A stretch of 64,000 nucleotides of DNA from NCBI RefSeq assembly GCF_023015805.1, contig NZ_JALKBA010000004.1, positions 62,001 through 126,000 of the forward strand, read 5' to 3'. The translations under genes were made by a program, and so were the position numbers. The DNA is from Cellulophaga sp. F20128. GTDB taxonomy: Bacteria; Bacteroidota; Bacteroidia; Flavobacteriales; Flavobacteriaceae. The number at the start of each line of letters is the position of its first letter. Position 1 is the first letter of the stretch. Under the pieces are notes generated by a model. It searched no databases and was not told where the DNA came from. It worked only from the letters and a program-made list of their open reading frames with translations. This document shows, in pieces, positions 26,829 to 36,858 of the stretch.

Positions 26829-27092
26829 ATGGATTTTTTAATAACCATTCTGGTAATTATTGGGGTTTACTACCTAATAAAATATTTAGTGCGATTATTT
26901 GCTCCAAAAATGCTTAATTATGCAGCGAAGAAAACAGAACAACATTTAAAGAAAAAGTTTGATGAATTTGCTCAACAAAATTCTGGGAATCCGGAGAATA
27001 AGGAGAAAGCATACCCAAATAAAAAGACAGATTTAAAAGCGAATCCATCCAAGAAGGTTGGTGAATATATCGACTTTGAAGAAGTAGACTAA
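26829..27092 (+). CDS. DUF4834 family membrane protein
   Basis: An 87-residue protein with one N-terminal transmembrane helix (about residues 3-22) and a charged cytoplasmic tail ending GEYIDFEEVD, the hallmark of the DUF4834 family found upstream of YfhO genes in Flavobacteriaceae. A -7-like TATTTTTG is at 26800-26807. It precedes the YfhO gene by 20 nt and shares its strand; the run 26829-32284 is probably one operon for surface glycan synthesis. Confidence 0.85.
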   Translation: MDFLITILVIIGVYYLIKYLVRLFAPKMLNYAAKKTEQHLKKKFDEFAQQNSGNPENKEKAYPNKKTDLKANPSKKVGEYIDFEEVD

Positions 27093-27112
27093 CTGTAGTT
27101 TAAAACCAACCA

Positions 27113-29548
27113 ATGAAACTTAATTTAAAATTTTTTATTCTTAACTTTTTTGTTTTAGCAATCTTTATCGTTACATCATTGGCCTATTTTAGTCCAGTTT
27201 TACAAGGGAAAAAAATATTCCAATCCGATATAGCTCAATATACAGGAATGGCCAAAGAGCAAAATGATTTTAGAGCCAAAACGGATCAAGAACCCTACTG
27301 GACCAATAGTGCTTTTGGAGGCATGCCAACGTATCAACTGGGAGCTAATTATCCGCACAATTACGTAAAGAAGTTAGATAAAGTTATACGATTTTTACCA
27401 AGGCCTGCAGATTATTTATTTCTTTATTTTCTAGGCTTTTATATTTTATTATGTTGTTTAAAAGTAGATTATAGGTTGGCTGTGCTTGGCGCCTTAGCCT
27501 TTGGGTTTTCTACCTATTTAATTATCATTATTGGCGTTGGCCACAATGCAAAGGCCCATGCCTTAGGATACTTACCGATGCTTCTAGGAGGAATAGTGTT
27601 GACCTTTAGAAAAAAGTACATGGCTGGCTTTCTATTGGCTGCGATAGCAATGGCATTAGAAATTAATGCAAACCACTACCAAATGACCTATTACTTTATG
27701 CTTTTGGTGCTGATTCTGGGTGTGGTATATTTAATTGATGCTTTAAAAAAGAAACAGTTAAAACATTATTTTGCTTCCGTAGGGATTTTAATCGTTGCTG
27801 TGGTGCTTGGTATTGCTACCAATGCTACAAACTTAATGGCTACCAAAGAATATTCGGATTGGAGTACTCGTGGAAAATCTAACCTTAGTATTAATCCAGA
27901 TGGTACCGAGCGGATCAGTACAGGGGGGTTAGACAAGGAATATATTACCCAATACAGTTATGGAATTGCAGAGTCTATGAATATATTTATACCGAGGTTG
28001 TTTGGCGGCTCTAATGCTGAAGACCTAGGAAAGGATTCTAAAACATACGACTATTTAATTGATAAAGGTCTTTCTAGCTCAACCGTCTTAGAATTTACCC
28101 AGGGGCTAAATCTATATTGGGGCGATCAGCCCGGAGTAGCAGGTTCGGCTTATGTTGGTGCAATTTTATTTTTCTTATTTGTTTTTGGTTTGTTTATTGT
28201 CAAGGGAAAAGCAAAATGGTGGTTGTTGGGGGGAGTAATCATGTCATTGGTACTTTCCTGGGGTAAAAATTTTAGCGCATTAACTGATTTTATGATCGAT
28301 TATTTTCCGCTGTATGACAAGTTTAGGGCAGTATCCTCTATACAGGTTATTTTGGAATTATGTATACCAATTTTAGCAATTTTAGCCTTGATGAAATTGT
28401 TTAAAAATGAGGGTGATCAGAAGGATTATATCAAAAAATTAAAATTAAGTTTTGGAATTGTTGGAGGCGTTTGTGTGGCTTTATTTTTGACAAAAGGGAT
28501 GTTTTCTTTTGAAGGACAAAGTGATTCTGTTTTACAAAAGTATTACGGGGCCGAAGTTTTAACGATGATGAAGTTAGACCGAGAAGCAGTGTATACAAGC
28601 GATATTATTCGTTCATTTAGTTTTATACTACTGGCGGCACTTACCCTTTGGTTTTTTATCAAACAAAAAATAAATAAAAATATAGTAGTTGTACTTCTTG
28701 GCTTGTTAATCTTATTAGATTTAGTTGGAGTAGCCAAGCGTTATGTAAATGATGGTGATTTTGTTAGAGCAAGACAGATGGAAAATCCTTTTCCTGAATC
28801 AAATGCAACAAAGCAAATAAAAAAAGACAAGTCTGTATATAGAGTATACAATCCTTCTGAGGGTCTAAATGGGGCAAGTACTTCGTTTTATCATAACTCC
28901 ATTGGGGGTTATCACGGGGCTAAACCTGGAGCAATGCAAGATTTGTTCGATTTTCATATTTATAAGAACAATGTAAGGGTATTAAATATGCTTAATGTTA
29001 AGTATGTATTTCAACAAGATGAAGAAGGGAATAGTTACCCAGCTATAAATCCCAATGCCTTAGGAAATGCGTGGTTTGTAACTCGATTATTAAAAGTGAA
29101 TTCAGCCAATGAAGAAATAATGGCACTTGATAGTTTACATGTGGCAACAGAAGCAGTTGTCAATACATCTGATTTTCCATCAATTTCTAAATTTAATTTT
29201 GAAAAAGATACTACGGCGAGCATTCACTTAAAGGAATATAAACCAAATCACTTAACCTATACGTCTTCTAGTGCTTTTAACTCCTTGGCCGTTTTTTCTG
29301 AAATGTATTATAAGCATGGTTGGAATGCCTATATTGATGGTAATATTATTCCGTATTTTAAAGTGAATTATATTTTACGTGGGTTAGAAGTTCCAGCAGG
29401 GGATCATATTATTGAGTTTAAATTTGAACCACAAGTTGTAGTGACAGGAAGTAAGATTGCCTTAGGTAGTTCTATTGCCTTAGCTGTTATTGCATTGGTA
29501 GGAATGGGTATTTCATTTTGGAGGTCTAGAAAAAAGAAGGTATCCTAA
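27113..29548 (+). CDS. YfhO family multispanning membrane protein
   Basis: An 811-residue membrane protein with about a dozen hydrophobic segments up to residue 540 and a C-terminal soluble part that ends with one more helix and a basic tail (SFWRSRKKKVS). The N-terminal region holds the GT-C-like PYWTNSAFGGMP motif near residue 62 of YfhO proteins, which are thought to add sugar to teichoic or lipid-linked polymers in Firmicutes; in Bacteroidota the substrate is unknown. The next gene starts in the stop codon (TAATG, 29548), so the pair is translationally coupled. Confidence 0.85.
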   Translation: MKLNLKFFILNFFVLAIFIVTSLAYFSPVLQGKKIFQSDIAQYTGMAKEQNDFRAKTDQEPYWTNSAFGGMPTYQLGANYPHNYVKKLDKVIRFLPRPADYLFLYFLGFYILLCCLKVDYRLAVLGALAFGFSTYLIIIIGVGHNAKAHALGYLPMLLGGIVLTFRKKYMAGFLLAAIAMALEINANHYQMTYYFMLLVLILGVVYLIDALKKKQLKHYFASVGILIVAVVLGIATNATNLMATKEYSDWSTRGKSNLSINPDGTERISTGGLDKEYITQYSYGIAESMNIFIPRLFGGSNAEDLGKDSKTYDYLIDKGLSSSTVLEFTQGLNLYWGDQPGVAGSAYVGAILFFLFVFGLFIVKGKAKWWLLGGVIMSLVLSWGKNFSALTDFMIDYFPLYDKFRAVSSIQVILELCIPILAILALMKLFKNEGDQKDYIKKLKLSFGIVGGVCVALFLTKGMFSFEGQSDSVLQKYYGAEVLTMMKLDREAVYTSDIIRSFSFILLAALTLWFFIKQKINKNIVVVLLGLLILLDLVGVAKRYVNDGDFVRARQMENPFPESNATKQIKKDKSVYRVYNPSEGLNGASTSFYHNSIGGYHGAKPGAMQDLFDFHIYKNNVRVLNMLNVKYVFQQDEEGNSYPAINPNALGNAWFVTRLLKVNSANEEIMALDSLHVATEAVVNTSDFPSISKFNFEKDTTASIHLKEYKPNHLTYTSSSAFNSLAVFSEMYYKHGWNAYIDGNIIPYFKVNYILRGLEVPAGDHIIEFKFEPQVVVTGSKIALGSSIALAVIALVGMGISFWRSRKKKVS

Positions 29549-30834
29549 TGCAGAAGGTACTCATCATTACCTATTATTGGCCACCGGCAGGTGGTCCTGG
29601 AGTGCAGCGATGGTTAAAATTTGTAAAATATCTTCAGGATTACGAAGTTGAACCTATTGTTTATATTCCAGATAATCCTAATTATCCTATTATTGACGAA
29701 TCATTCGTTGATGAGATTCCCAAGAATATAAAAATATATAAGCATCCTATTAAGGAGCCATATGGGTGGGCTAATTTTTTATCAAAAAATAAAACAAAAC
29801 AGATTAGTTCAGGAATAATTCAGCAAAAGAATCAGTCTTTGGTTGAAAAAGTATTGCTTTGGGTCCGCGGTAATTTCTTTATTCCTGATGCACGGAAAAA
29901 TTGGGTAAAACCCTCCGTTTCCTATTTGACAGAAATATTAAAAAAAGAAAATATAAAGACGGTAATCACTACTGGTCCGCCGCATAGTGTGCATCTAATA
30001 GGGTATAGACTACAACAAAAAATAGGTGTAAAATGGGTGGCAGATTTTAGGGATCCATGGACCACTATAGGGTATCATAAAAAATTAAAACTCAGTGCTG
30101 CATCAGAAAAAAAGCACAAAGACTTAGAGCATTTGGTATTGAATAGTGCAGATAGTGTTATAGTGACGAGCACTACCACAAAAGAAGAATTTTCTAGCAT
30201 AACCAACAAGCCTATTGAGGTAATTACCAATGGATTTGATGGTCCTATTTCTGATGCTTTGGATTTAGATGTACAGTTTACCATTTCTCATATCGGATCT
30301 TTGTTAACAGGTAGAAATCCTTTGAACCTATGGAAGGCCCTATCGGAATTAATTGATACCAATGAAGCTTTTAAAGAACATTTAAAACTTCAATTTGTGG
30401 GTGTAGTTAGTGAAGATGTATTGGCTAGCATTTATGAATATGGCTTAGAACCCTATGTTAAGCTAATTGGGTATGTTTCTCATACTGACGCTATTCACTA
30501 TCAAGAGAAATCTCAAGTTTTGTTGCTATCAGAGATAGATTCGCCAGACACAGAGGGTATTATTGCAGGGAAACTGTTTGAATATATGAGGGCCAAAAGA
30601 CCTATTTTAGGAATAGGTCCAAAGAACTGGGAGGTAAGCTGTATTATCAAAGATACAAATACAGGAGTTGCTTTTGATTATTCAGATAATTCTAATTTAA
30701 AAAGTTTACTTTTAGAATGGTTTAAGTTGTATCAAGAAAAGAACCTAAAGGTTCAGTCTACCAATATATCGAAATACAGCAGAAAAGAACTTACAGCTAA
30801 ATTAGCAGCACATATCTATGGGTATCGTATTTAA
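29548..30834 (+). CDS. Glycosyltransferase family 4 protein
   Basis: A 428-residue GT-B glycosyltransferase. The N-terminal Rossmann lobe starts VLIITYYWPPAGGPGVQRWLKF (the G-rich loop), the middle has VKWVADFRDPW, and the C-terminal donor lobe has NGFDG, ISHIGSL and the E-x7-E-like ESIDSPDTEGIIAGKLFEYMRA region. This is a common flavobacterial type whose donor and acceptor sugars are not known. It overlaps the YfhO stop by 1 nt and the flippase start by 17 nt. Confidence 0.85.
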   Translation: MQKVLIITYYWPPAGGPGVQRWLKFVKYLQDYEVEPIVYIPDNPNYPIIDESFVDEIPKNIKIYKHPIKEPYGWANFLSKNKTKQISSGIIQQKNQSLVEKVLLWVRGNFFIPDARKNWVKPSVSYLTEILKKENIKTVITTGPPHSVHLIGYRLQQKIGVKWVADFRDPWTTIGYHKKLKLSAASEKKHKDLEHLVLNSADSVIVTSTTTKEEFSSITNKPIEVITNGFDGPISDALDLDVQFTISHIGSLLTGRNPLNLWKALSELIDTNEAFKEHLKLQFVGVVSEDVLASIYEYGLEPYVKLIGYVSHTDAIHYQEKSQVLLLSEIDSPDTEGIIAGKLFEYMRAKRPILGIGPKNWEVSCIIKDTNTGVAFDYSDNSNLKSLLLEWFKLYQEKNLKVQSTNISKYSRKELTAKLAAHIYGYRI

Positions 30835-32284
30835 ACAAACACTAAACAATACCATCATTACCTTTTTGGGCTTTGGGATAGGTGCAGTAAACACACTTTT
30901 TTTATACACCAATTTTTTAACGGAAGAATACTACGGTTTGGTAATGGTTATTTTAGCCACGGCTGCTATTTTAATGCCCGTATTAACATTTGGCGTACAA
31001 AATACATTGGTTAAGTTTTATAGCAGTTATAAGAATTCTAAAGATACCGACGGATTTTTAAGTTTAATGCTACTCTTGCCGTTAGTACTTATAGTACCAC
31101 TAGCCTTATTTAGTTATTTTGCAAATGACCTTATTGGGCGTTTTGTAGCAGGAGAGGAAAATATTTTAGTTAAAGATTATATCTGGTATATCTTTTTGAT
31201 AGGGCTGGCTATGGCTTATTTTGAGGTGTTCTACGCTTGGGTAAAAGTCCACATGAAATCTGTTTTTGGTAACTTTATGAAAGAAGTTTTCGGTAGATTG
31301 TGTATTGCTATTTTATTAGGATTAGTCTATTTTAATGCAATTACGGTCCCGTTCTTTCTCAAGGCATTAGTGGGGGTTTATATCCTACGAATGTTGATTA
31401 TGAAAATTTATGCATTTATTTTACATAGACCAAAATTAACATTTCATTTTCCTAATAATGTAATATCCATTATAAAATACAGTGCCCTAATAATACTGGG
31501 AGGTTCTGCCGCCGTAGTGCTATTAGAGGTTGATAAGTTTATGTTAAACCGGTATGTAGCTATAGAAAATATCGCTTTTTATGGGGTATCTGTTTTTATT
31601 GCCACGGTTATTACGGTGCCTTATAGGGCGATGCATCAAATTACATATCCGCTAACGGCTAAGTTGTTAAATGATAAAGACAAAGCAGGCTTAAAAAAAC
31701 TGTACAAAAAGTCATCATTAACCCTGTTTATTGTATCCGGAATTTTATTCTTATTGATTATTTTAAACATTGAAGAATTGTACAAATTAATGCCTGAAGC
31801 CTATAGGGGAGGGGTAACGGTCGTTTTCTTAATAGGGCTTACAAAAGTATTTGATTCAATTCTGGGTAATAATAATTCCATTCTTTTTAATTCGGATTAT
31901 TACAGGGCTGTTTTGGTAATGGGCGTGCTTTTGGCTGTTGTTGTGGTTTTATTAAATTATTTATTTATTCCGATCTACGGTTTAGAAGGTGCTGCTTGGG
32001 CTACATTTATTGCAATCGTAAGCAATAATATTATTAAGGTTGTGTATGTTGAATTTAAATTTAAAATGCATCCATTTACTTTAGATTCGCTAAAAGTATT
32101 TGCACTTTTAGTAGCTCTAGGAATAGGATTCTTTTTTATTCATTTTAATTTTCACCCCATCTTAAACATAATTATCAAAAGTGTTCTCATGATTTTGGTC
32201 TATGTTGGGGCACTGTATATATTTAAAATTTCTGAGGATGTGTACGCAATTTTTTCATCCTACAAACCTAAAAATAAAGGGTAA
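30818..32284 (+). CDS. Polysaccharide flippase (Wzx/MOP superfamily)
   Basis: A 488-residue membrane protein with about 14 predicted helices and no soluble domain, starting FKQTLNNTIITFLGFGIGAVNTLFLY. The residues LLEVDKFMLNRYVAIENIAFYGVSVFIA are typical of lipid-linked oligosaccharide flippases of the MOP family. It is the last gene of the DUF4834-YfhO-GT4-flippase run, so it most likely exports a lipid-linked glycan precursor made by the two proteins before it. A terminator-like hairpin follows at 32292-32323. Confidence 0.85.
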   Translation: MGIVFKQTLNNTIITFLGFGIGAVNTLFLYTNFLTEEYYGLVMVILATAAILMPVLTFGVQNTLVKFYSSYKNSKDTDGFLSLMLLLPLVLIVPLALFSYFANDLIGRFVAGEENILVKDYIWYIFLIGLAMAYFEVFYAWVKVHMKSVFGNFMKEVFGRLCIAILLGLVYFNAITVPFFLKALVGVYILRMLIMKIYAFILHRPKLTFHFPNNVISIIKYSALIILGGSAAVVLLEVDKFMLNRYVAIENIAFYGVSVFIATVITVPYRAMHQITYPLTAKLLNDKDKAGLKKLYKKSSLTLFIVSGILFLLIILNIEELYKLMPEAYRGGVTVVFLIGLTKVFDSILGNNNSILFNSDYYRAVLVMGVLLAVVVVLLNYLFIPIYGLEGAAWATFIAIVSNNIIKVVYVEFKFKMHPFTLDSLKVFALLVALGIGFFFIHFNFHPILNIIIKSVLMILVYVGALYIFKISEDVYAIFSSYKPKNKG

Positions 32285-32291
32285 AAAATAA

Positions 32292-32323
32292 AAGCCTCAG
32301 AGGAATAAATCTCTCTGAGGCTT
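32292..32323. terminator. Terminator hairpin between flippase and Ser/Arg-rich gene
   Basis: An 11-bp stem (32292-32302 with 32313-32323), AAGCCTCAGAG / CTCTGAGGCTT, 10-nt loop. The T-rich run is on the minus strand (below 32292), so it mainly ends the convergent minus-strand gene. Confidence 0.75.
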
Positions 32324-32351
32324 CAACAACCAACCTAAAAACTATCTTTAA

Positions 32352-33614
32352 TTACCTTACAGAACTTCTACTTCTTGTATTTGTGCTACTTCTTTTAGAG
32401 CTAGAAGGTGCCTTGGCAGAACTTCTTTTAGAGCTACTACTTCTCGTAGAGGATACCCTACTTTTACTAGAGCTACTTCTAGATGGTGCCTTTGTGGCGC
32501 TACTTTTAGAACCTCTGCTTGCCGTAGACCTATTAGCCGTTGATCTAGTTGTACTTTGGGGTTTTTTATAAACCGTTGTTTTACTTTTTATAGAACTCCT
32601 ATTTGCAGGAGTGCTATAAGAACTAGACCGTGTTGTAGATCTTGTATTGCTATTAGCAACTGGCTTCCTTGTACTACTAGATTTACTTACGCTAGTTCTC
32701 GGTGCGCTAGTATTTCTATGTATGGTACTGGCTCTCTTAGAATTGCTAGAAACAGAATTTCTACTACTTCTTTGTGCTACAGCCTTTCTTGAAGTCCCCT
32801 TGTCATAAGCAACAGACCTATTTGATCTCACTTGTTTTTGTGCAACGGCTTTCGAGTTGGTTCTATAGCCATTTGTTCTAACTGTTCTGTTACTTCTTTG
32901 TGTTACACGCCTATCATTCTTATACACTTTAGCTCTACTATTGTGATTGTAGTGTTTGTTGTACTTGTAATGTTTTCCAATTTTCACATAGGAGTGCCTT
33001 ACATTATTATGATATGGGTTATAGTACGTATATCTTACTGGACTATAATATCTTCTATAAGGGATTGTTTGTACTAAGCGTAAATTTAGAGCGGGTCTAA
33101 TAAAAAACCGGTCAAAAGGCCTGAATACATAATTTCTATTGTATACATTGATGTATCCTCTGTGATAATCATAATATCCTCTGTTGTTGTAGTAAATATT
33201 CATACTACCTAACCTAGAAATTCTATTGTTACTATAGTTGATATTGATATTACCTATTTGCTCAACCCTACCGTAATAATCGTAATAAATTGGAACATTT
33301 TCTATTTGTAAAATTGCTCCGTAATCATCATATTGCACATATGGATTGTAGTCATATCCTGTATTAAAGGTAATATTACTATTTCTACCTAAACTAATAT
33401 TGGCATTTACATTAACTCTATTGTTAATGTAAAAATCGAATTCACCATCGGGAAAAATTGAAAATGTAATTCCATCTTCTACAAAGACAAAAGAATCGTT
33501 ATAGCTATAAGCATTGCTATTTGCAACCTTATCATCTGTGTTTTCTATTGTTACAGCCAATGTACTGAATGTACCAACTATAAGTGCTGTTAAAAAGAGT
33601 ACTGATTTTTTCAT
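32352..33614 (-). CDS. Secreted protein with Tyr/Asn-rich domain and very basic Ser/Arg-rich tail
   Basis: A 420-residue protein, no family function known to me. A signal peptide (MKKSVLFLTALIVGTFSTLA) is followed by a conserved flavobacterial domain (about 40-200) with VFVEDGITFSIFPDGEFDF, YDYNPYVQYDDYG and many Tyr/Asn pairs. The last 200 or so residues are low complexity, built from Ser, Arg, Lys and Thr (for example SSSKRSSAKAPSSSKRSS) and hugely positive. The frame also extends upstream to a TTG (33644), but ATG 33614 opens a clean signal peptide. The basic tail would bind anionic polymers such as polysaccharide or DNA; inference only. Upstream 33615-33921 is AT-rich with no gene. Confidence 0.8.
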   Translation of the reverse strand: MKKSVLFLTALIVGTFSTLAVTIENTDDKVANSNAYSYNDSFVFVEDGITFSIFPDGEFDFYINNRVNVNANISLGRNSNITFNTGYDYNPYVQYDDYGAILQIENVPIYYDYYGRVEQIGNININYSNNRISRLGSMNIYYNNRGYYDYHRGYINVYNRNYVFRPFDRFFIRPALNLRLVQTIPYRRYYSPVRYTYYNPYHNNVRHSYVKIGKHYKYNKHYNHNSRAKVYKNDRRVTQRSNRTVRTNGYRTNSKAVAQKQVRSNRSVAYDKGTSRKAVAQRSSRNSVSSNSKRASTIHRNTSAPRTSVSKSSSTRKPVANSNTRSTTRSSSYSTPANRSSIKSKTTVYKKPQSTTRSTANRSTASRGSKSSATKAPSRSSSSKSRVSSTRSSSSKRSSAKAPSSSKRSSTNTRSRSSVR

Positions 33615-33921
33615 AATATAAGGTTTTATAATTTCAGAACGCAACTGTTTACATTCTGATAGCTATATTACAAACAACGTGCCAAAATATATAAAACTAC
33701 TTTAGAATACTGGTAATCAGTTATTTAAAATTTAATGTTTTAAAATGAATTGTGATTTATATAATCTCTAATTACTACTTTTAGTATAATTTATTTGAAA
33801 CCCAAGGGTATTTTGGAATAATTTATTTGGTAATTAGGAACCATCTTAGCCCTTGTTATAGTCCTTAATTTGTGTAGTATTTAAATTTATTATGGTAATA
33901 ACAAACGGTTAAGGAACGGTA
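33615..33921. other. AT-rich intergenic region, no gene seen
   Basis: About 300 bases between the Ser/Arg-rich gene and the end of uvrA (both minus strand). I see no ORF with protein-like content, no hairpin with T-tract and no full promoter; it should hold the promoter of the Ser/Arg-rich gene. Confidence 0.5.
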
Positions 33922-36705
33922 TTAATTGTTTAATTTCTCTTTTAAATACTTTGTTGTATGCGATCTTTTGTTTTTTATAATTTCTTCAGGGGTGCCTTCT
34001 GCAATTAATTCACCGCCCTCAGAGCCTCCGTTAAGACCTAAATCTATAATATAATCGGCACATTTTATTAAATCGATATTATGTTCTATTACAACCACAG
34101 AGTGTCCTTTAGCCAGTAAAGCATTAAAGGATTTTAGTAATTTTTTTATGTCGTGAAAATGAAGTCCGGTTGTTGGTTCATCAAAAATAAACAACGATTT
34201 GTTCGTTGTTTTCCCTTTAATTAAGAACGATGCGAGTTTTATACGTTGGGCTTCCCCTCCAGATAGCGTAGAAGAAGACTGTCCTAAAGTTACATAACCT
34301 AAGCCTACATCTTGTAGGGGTTTTAGCTTGGTCATTATTTTAGTTTGCTGCTGTTCCCCAAAAAAGTCGATGGCATCATCAATAGTCATGGTGAGAATAT
34401 CATCTATATTAGCCCCAAAGAATTTTACTTCTAGGACTTCTTTTTTAAATCGTTTCCCGTTGCAGGCATCACATTCCAAATGAACATCGGCCATAAACTG
34501 CATCTCCACTGTAATTTCACCTTCGCCCTTGCATTTTTCACAGCGTCCGCCATCTACGTTAAACGAAAAGTGTTTGGCTTGGTATGCTCTTAATTTGCTT
34601 AGTTTCTGTGAAGCAAAAAGTGCTCTTATGTCATCGTATGCCTTAATATAGGTTACTGGGTTAGATCTAGATGACCTGCCAATTGGATTTTGATCTACAA
34701 ACTCAACATTTTTAATTTCCTTGTATTTCCCTTCTACCTTCGTATACTGTCCGGCTTTAACACCATAACCTCCCACTTCTTTTAATACAATGGGATATAA
34801 AAGGTTTTTAACCAAAGTACTTTTACCACTACCTGAAACTCCGGTGATCACAGTAAGCACGTTTAAGGGAAAGGTAACATCTATGTTCTTTAGATTGTTT
34901 TCCCGTGCGCCTATAATTTTGATATAATCTGTAAATGTTCTTCGTTTCTTTGGAACCTCAATTTTTTTGGTTCCATTTAAATAGCTCGCGGTTAAAGATG
35001 ACGAAGCTAATATATCTGCCATAGTTCCATTAGCAACAACCTCACCACCATGCGTTCCTGCCTCTGGGCCTATATCTATCACTTGGTCTGCAGCTTTCAT
35101 AATATCTTCATCGTGTTCTACCACAATAACGGTGTTGCCTAAGTCTCTTAGCGATTTTAATACGTCTATTAAGTTTTCTGTATCCTTTGGGTGCAACCCA
35201 ATACTAGGCTCATCTAAAATATACATAGAGCCCACTAGACTGCTTCCTAATGAAGTTGCCAAGTTTATTCGTTGACTTTCACCACCAGACAAGGTGTTGG
35301 ATTTTCGGTTTAATGTTAAGTAACGCAATCCAACTTTATATAAAAAATTTAACCTGGTTGTTATTTCTTGTAAAAGCCTTTTGGCGATTTGGGTATCATA
35401 GGCATCCAATTGAATAGTATCAAAAAAATGGGTAAGGGTATCTATTGGCATCTCTACCAATTGCGAAATACACTTCTTATTTACCTGAACATAATCGGTT
35501 TCCGTGCGTAAGCGTTTTCCTTTACATTGGTTGCATTTTGTTTTGCCTCTATAGCGCGACAACATAACCCGATTCTGAATTTTATAGCTCTTCTCTTCTA
35601 ACATTGCAAAAAACTGCGTTAGTCCGGTGAAATATTCATTACCATCCCAAACAAGTTGCTTTTGAGCTTCGGTTAATTCATACCAGGGTTTGTGAATGGG
35701 AAAATCAAATTTATATGCTGCAGCAATAAATTCATCCTTGTAGGCACCCATACTTTCACCTTTCCAAGGGAACAGCGCACCTTCAAAAATTGATAATGCT
35801 GTATTTGGTACTACTAAGTCCTGATCAATACCGATTACATCTCCATATCCTTCACATTTAGGACAGGCGCCAAAAGGATTGTTAAAACTGAATAAATGTA
35901 CGTTAGGTTCAATAAAGCTAATACCATCTAATTCAAACTTATTACTAAAAGTAGTTTGTTTTCCAGTGGCTAACTCTTCAATAATACAATTACCTTGGCC
36001 TTCAAAAAAAGCGGTATCAACTGCATTTGCCAATCTATTGTAAAAATCTTCATCATCCTTAGTAATGATTCTATCAATGACCAAATCAAACTTCCTACCT
36101 ATTTTTGTAATAGAATCATCAATACGTAAAATTTCACCTTTATATTTTATTCTAGCATAACCTTGTTGCGAAAACATTTCTAAGGCTTTTAAGGGCTCTC
36201 TATCTTTTATGACATCAATAGGTGCCAATAATAAAAGTTTTGTGTCGTCATCATACGTTTTAATATGATTCATAACATCGGTTACGGTATGCTTCTTAAC
36301 TTCTTTACCAGATACCGGAGATATGGTTTTTCCTATTCTAGCGTATAACAGCTTTAAATAGTCATAAATTTCCGTTGTTGTTCCTACTGTAGAACGAGGA
36401 TTCGTAGAATTAACCTTTTGTTCTATTGCAATGGCCGGAGATATACCTTTAATATAATCTACTTTAGGCTTATCTAACTTTCCCAAAAATTGCCGAGCAT
36501 AGGAGGAAAGACTCTCTACATACCTACGTTGGCCCTCTGCATAAAGAGTGTCAAAAGCAAGGCTAGACTTACCGGAACCTGATAAACCTGTAATAACAAC
36601 TAATTTATTTCTAGGAATAATTACATCTATATTTTTGAGGTTGTGCAGTTTGGCACCTTTTATAATGATATTATGTTTGGGGTCGACGTCTAAAACTGTA
36701 TTCAT
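33922..36705 (-). CDS. uvrA: Excinuclease ABC subunit A
   Basis: A 927-residue UvrA, the damage-sensing dimer of nucleotide excision repair. The first ATPase has Walker A GLSGSGKSSLAFDTLYAEGQ (GLSGSGKS at 40-47) and the second GVSGSGKSTLVKNLL; both signature loops (LSGGESQRINLA, LSGGEAQRIKLA) and Walker B (YILDEPSIGLHPKD, FIFDEPTTGLHFHD) are present. Zinc modules with CPKCEGYG and CEKCKGEG...CDACNGKR are intact. The frame continues upstream to a TTG at 36756, which is unlikely as a start; ATG 36705 fits the family N terminus. The 5' end of the gene faces the sigma factor gene across a 250-nt divergent region. Confidence 0.97.
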   Translation of the reverse strand: MNTVLDVDPKHNIIIKGAKLHNLKNIDVIIPRNKLVVITGLSGSGKSSLAFDTLYAEGQRRYVESLSSYARQFLGKLDKPKVDYIKGISPAIAIEQKVNSTNPRSTVGTTTEIYDYLKLLYARIGKTISPVSGKEVKKHTVTDVMNHIKTYDDDTKLLLLAPIDVIKDREPLKALEMFSQQGYARIKYKGEILRIDDSITKIGRKFDLVIDRIITKDDEDFYNRLANAVDTAFFEGQGNCIIEELATGKQTTFSNKFELDGISFIEPNVHLFSFNNPFGACPKCEGYGDVIGIDQDLVVPNTALSIFEGALFPWKGESMGAYKDEFIAAAYKFDFPIHKPWYELTEAQKQLVWDGNEYFTGLTQFFAMLEEKSYKIQNRVMLSRYRGKTKCNQCKGKRLRTETDYVQVNKKCISQLVEMPIDTLTHFFDTIQLDAYDTQIAKRLLQEITTRLNFLYKVGLRYLTLNRKSNTLSGGESQRINLATSLGSSLVGSMYILDEPSIGLHPKDTENLIDVLKSLRDLGNTVIVVEHDEDIMKAADQVIDIGPEAGTHGGEVVANGTMADILASSSLTASYLNGTKKIEVPKKRRTFTDYIKIIGARENNLKNIDVTFPLNVLTVITGVSGSGKSTLVKNLLYPIVLKEVGGYGVKAGQYTKVEGKYKEIKNVEFVDQNPIGRSSRSNPVTYIKAYDDIRALFASQKLSKLRAYQAKHFSFNVDGGRCEKCKGEGEITVEMQFMADVHLECDACNGKRFKKEVLEVKFFGANIDDILTMTIDDAIDFFGEQQQTKIMTKLKPLQDVGLGYVTLGQSSSTLSGGEAQRIKLASFLIKGKTTNKSLFIFDEPTTGLHFHDIKKLLKSFNALLAKGHSVVVIEHNIDLIKCADYIIDLGLNGGSEGGELIAEGTPEEIIKNKRSHTTKYLKEKLNN

Positions 36706-36823
36706 GTTCGTATTTAATAGTGTAAAGATACAATTTGTACCTTTTAATATCCACAAAAGACCCTTTTACATCAAAAATTGCTGTAATCACAACAATCATT
36801 TTTACTAAAGGTCTTATTTTGTA

Positions 36824-36831
36824 TATATTTG
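36824..36831 (+). promoter_or_regulatory. -7 promoter box of the sigma factor gene
   Basis: TATATTTG fits TAnnTTTG. A TTTA, one base off the -33 TTTG, stands 19 nt upstream (36801-36804). The start would be near 36837, giving a long 5' leader of roughly 120 nt before ATG 36956. Confidence 0.45.
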
Positions 36832-36846
36832 AAGTGTAATTAAACT

Positions 36847-36858
36847 TATAGGCCTATA
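36847..36858. promoter_or_regulatory. Perfect 12-bp palindrome in the sigma factor leader
   Basis: TATAGGCCTATA reads the same on both strands and lies 16 nt past the -7 box, at the expected start of the transcript. It is a candidate operator for a dimeric regulator, but a chance palindrome cannot be excluded. Confidence 0.3.

Noticed and set aside
26726-26848. N-terminal 41-residue extension of the outer-membrane protein gene
   Set aside because: It precedes a clear signal peptide and overlaps the start of the divergent DUF4834 gene.
32400-32900. A CRISPR-like or tandem-repeat array
   Set aside because: The repeats are short, irregular Ser/Arg codon runs in frame, with no spacers or constant direct repeat.
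32383-33077. Leucine- and cysteine-rich frames on the plus strand
   Set aside because: They are antisense shadows of the Ser/Arg codon-biased tail of the minus-strand gene.
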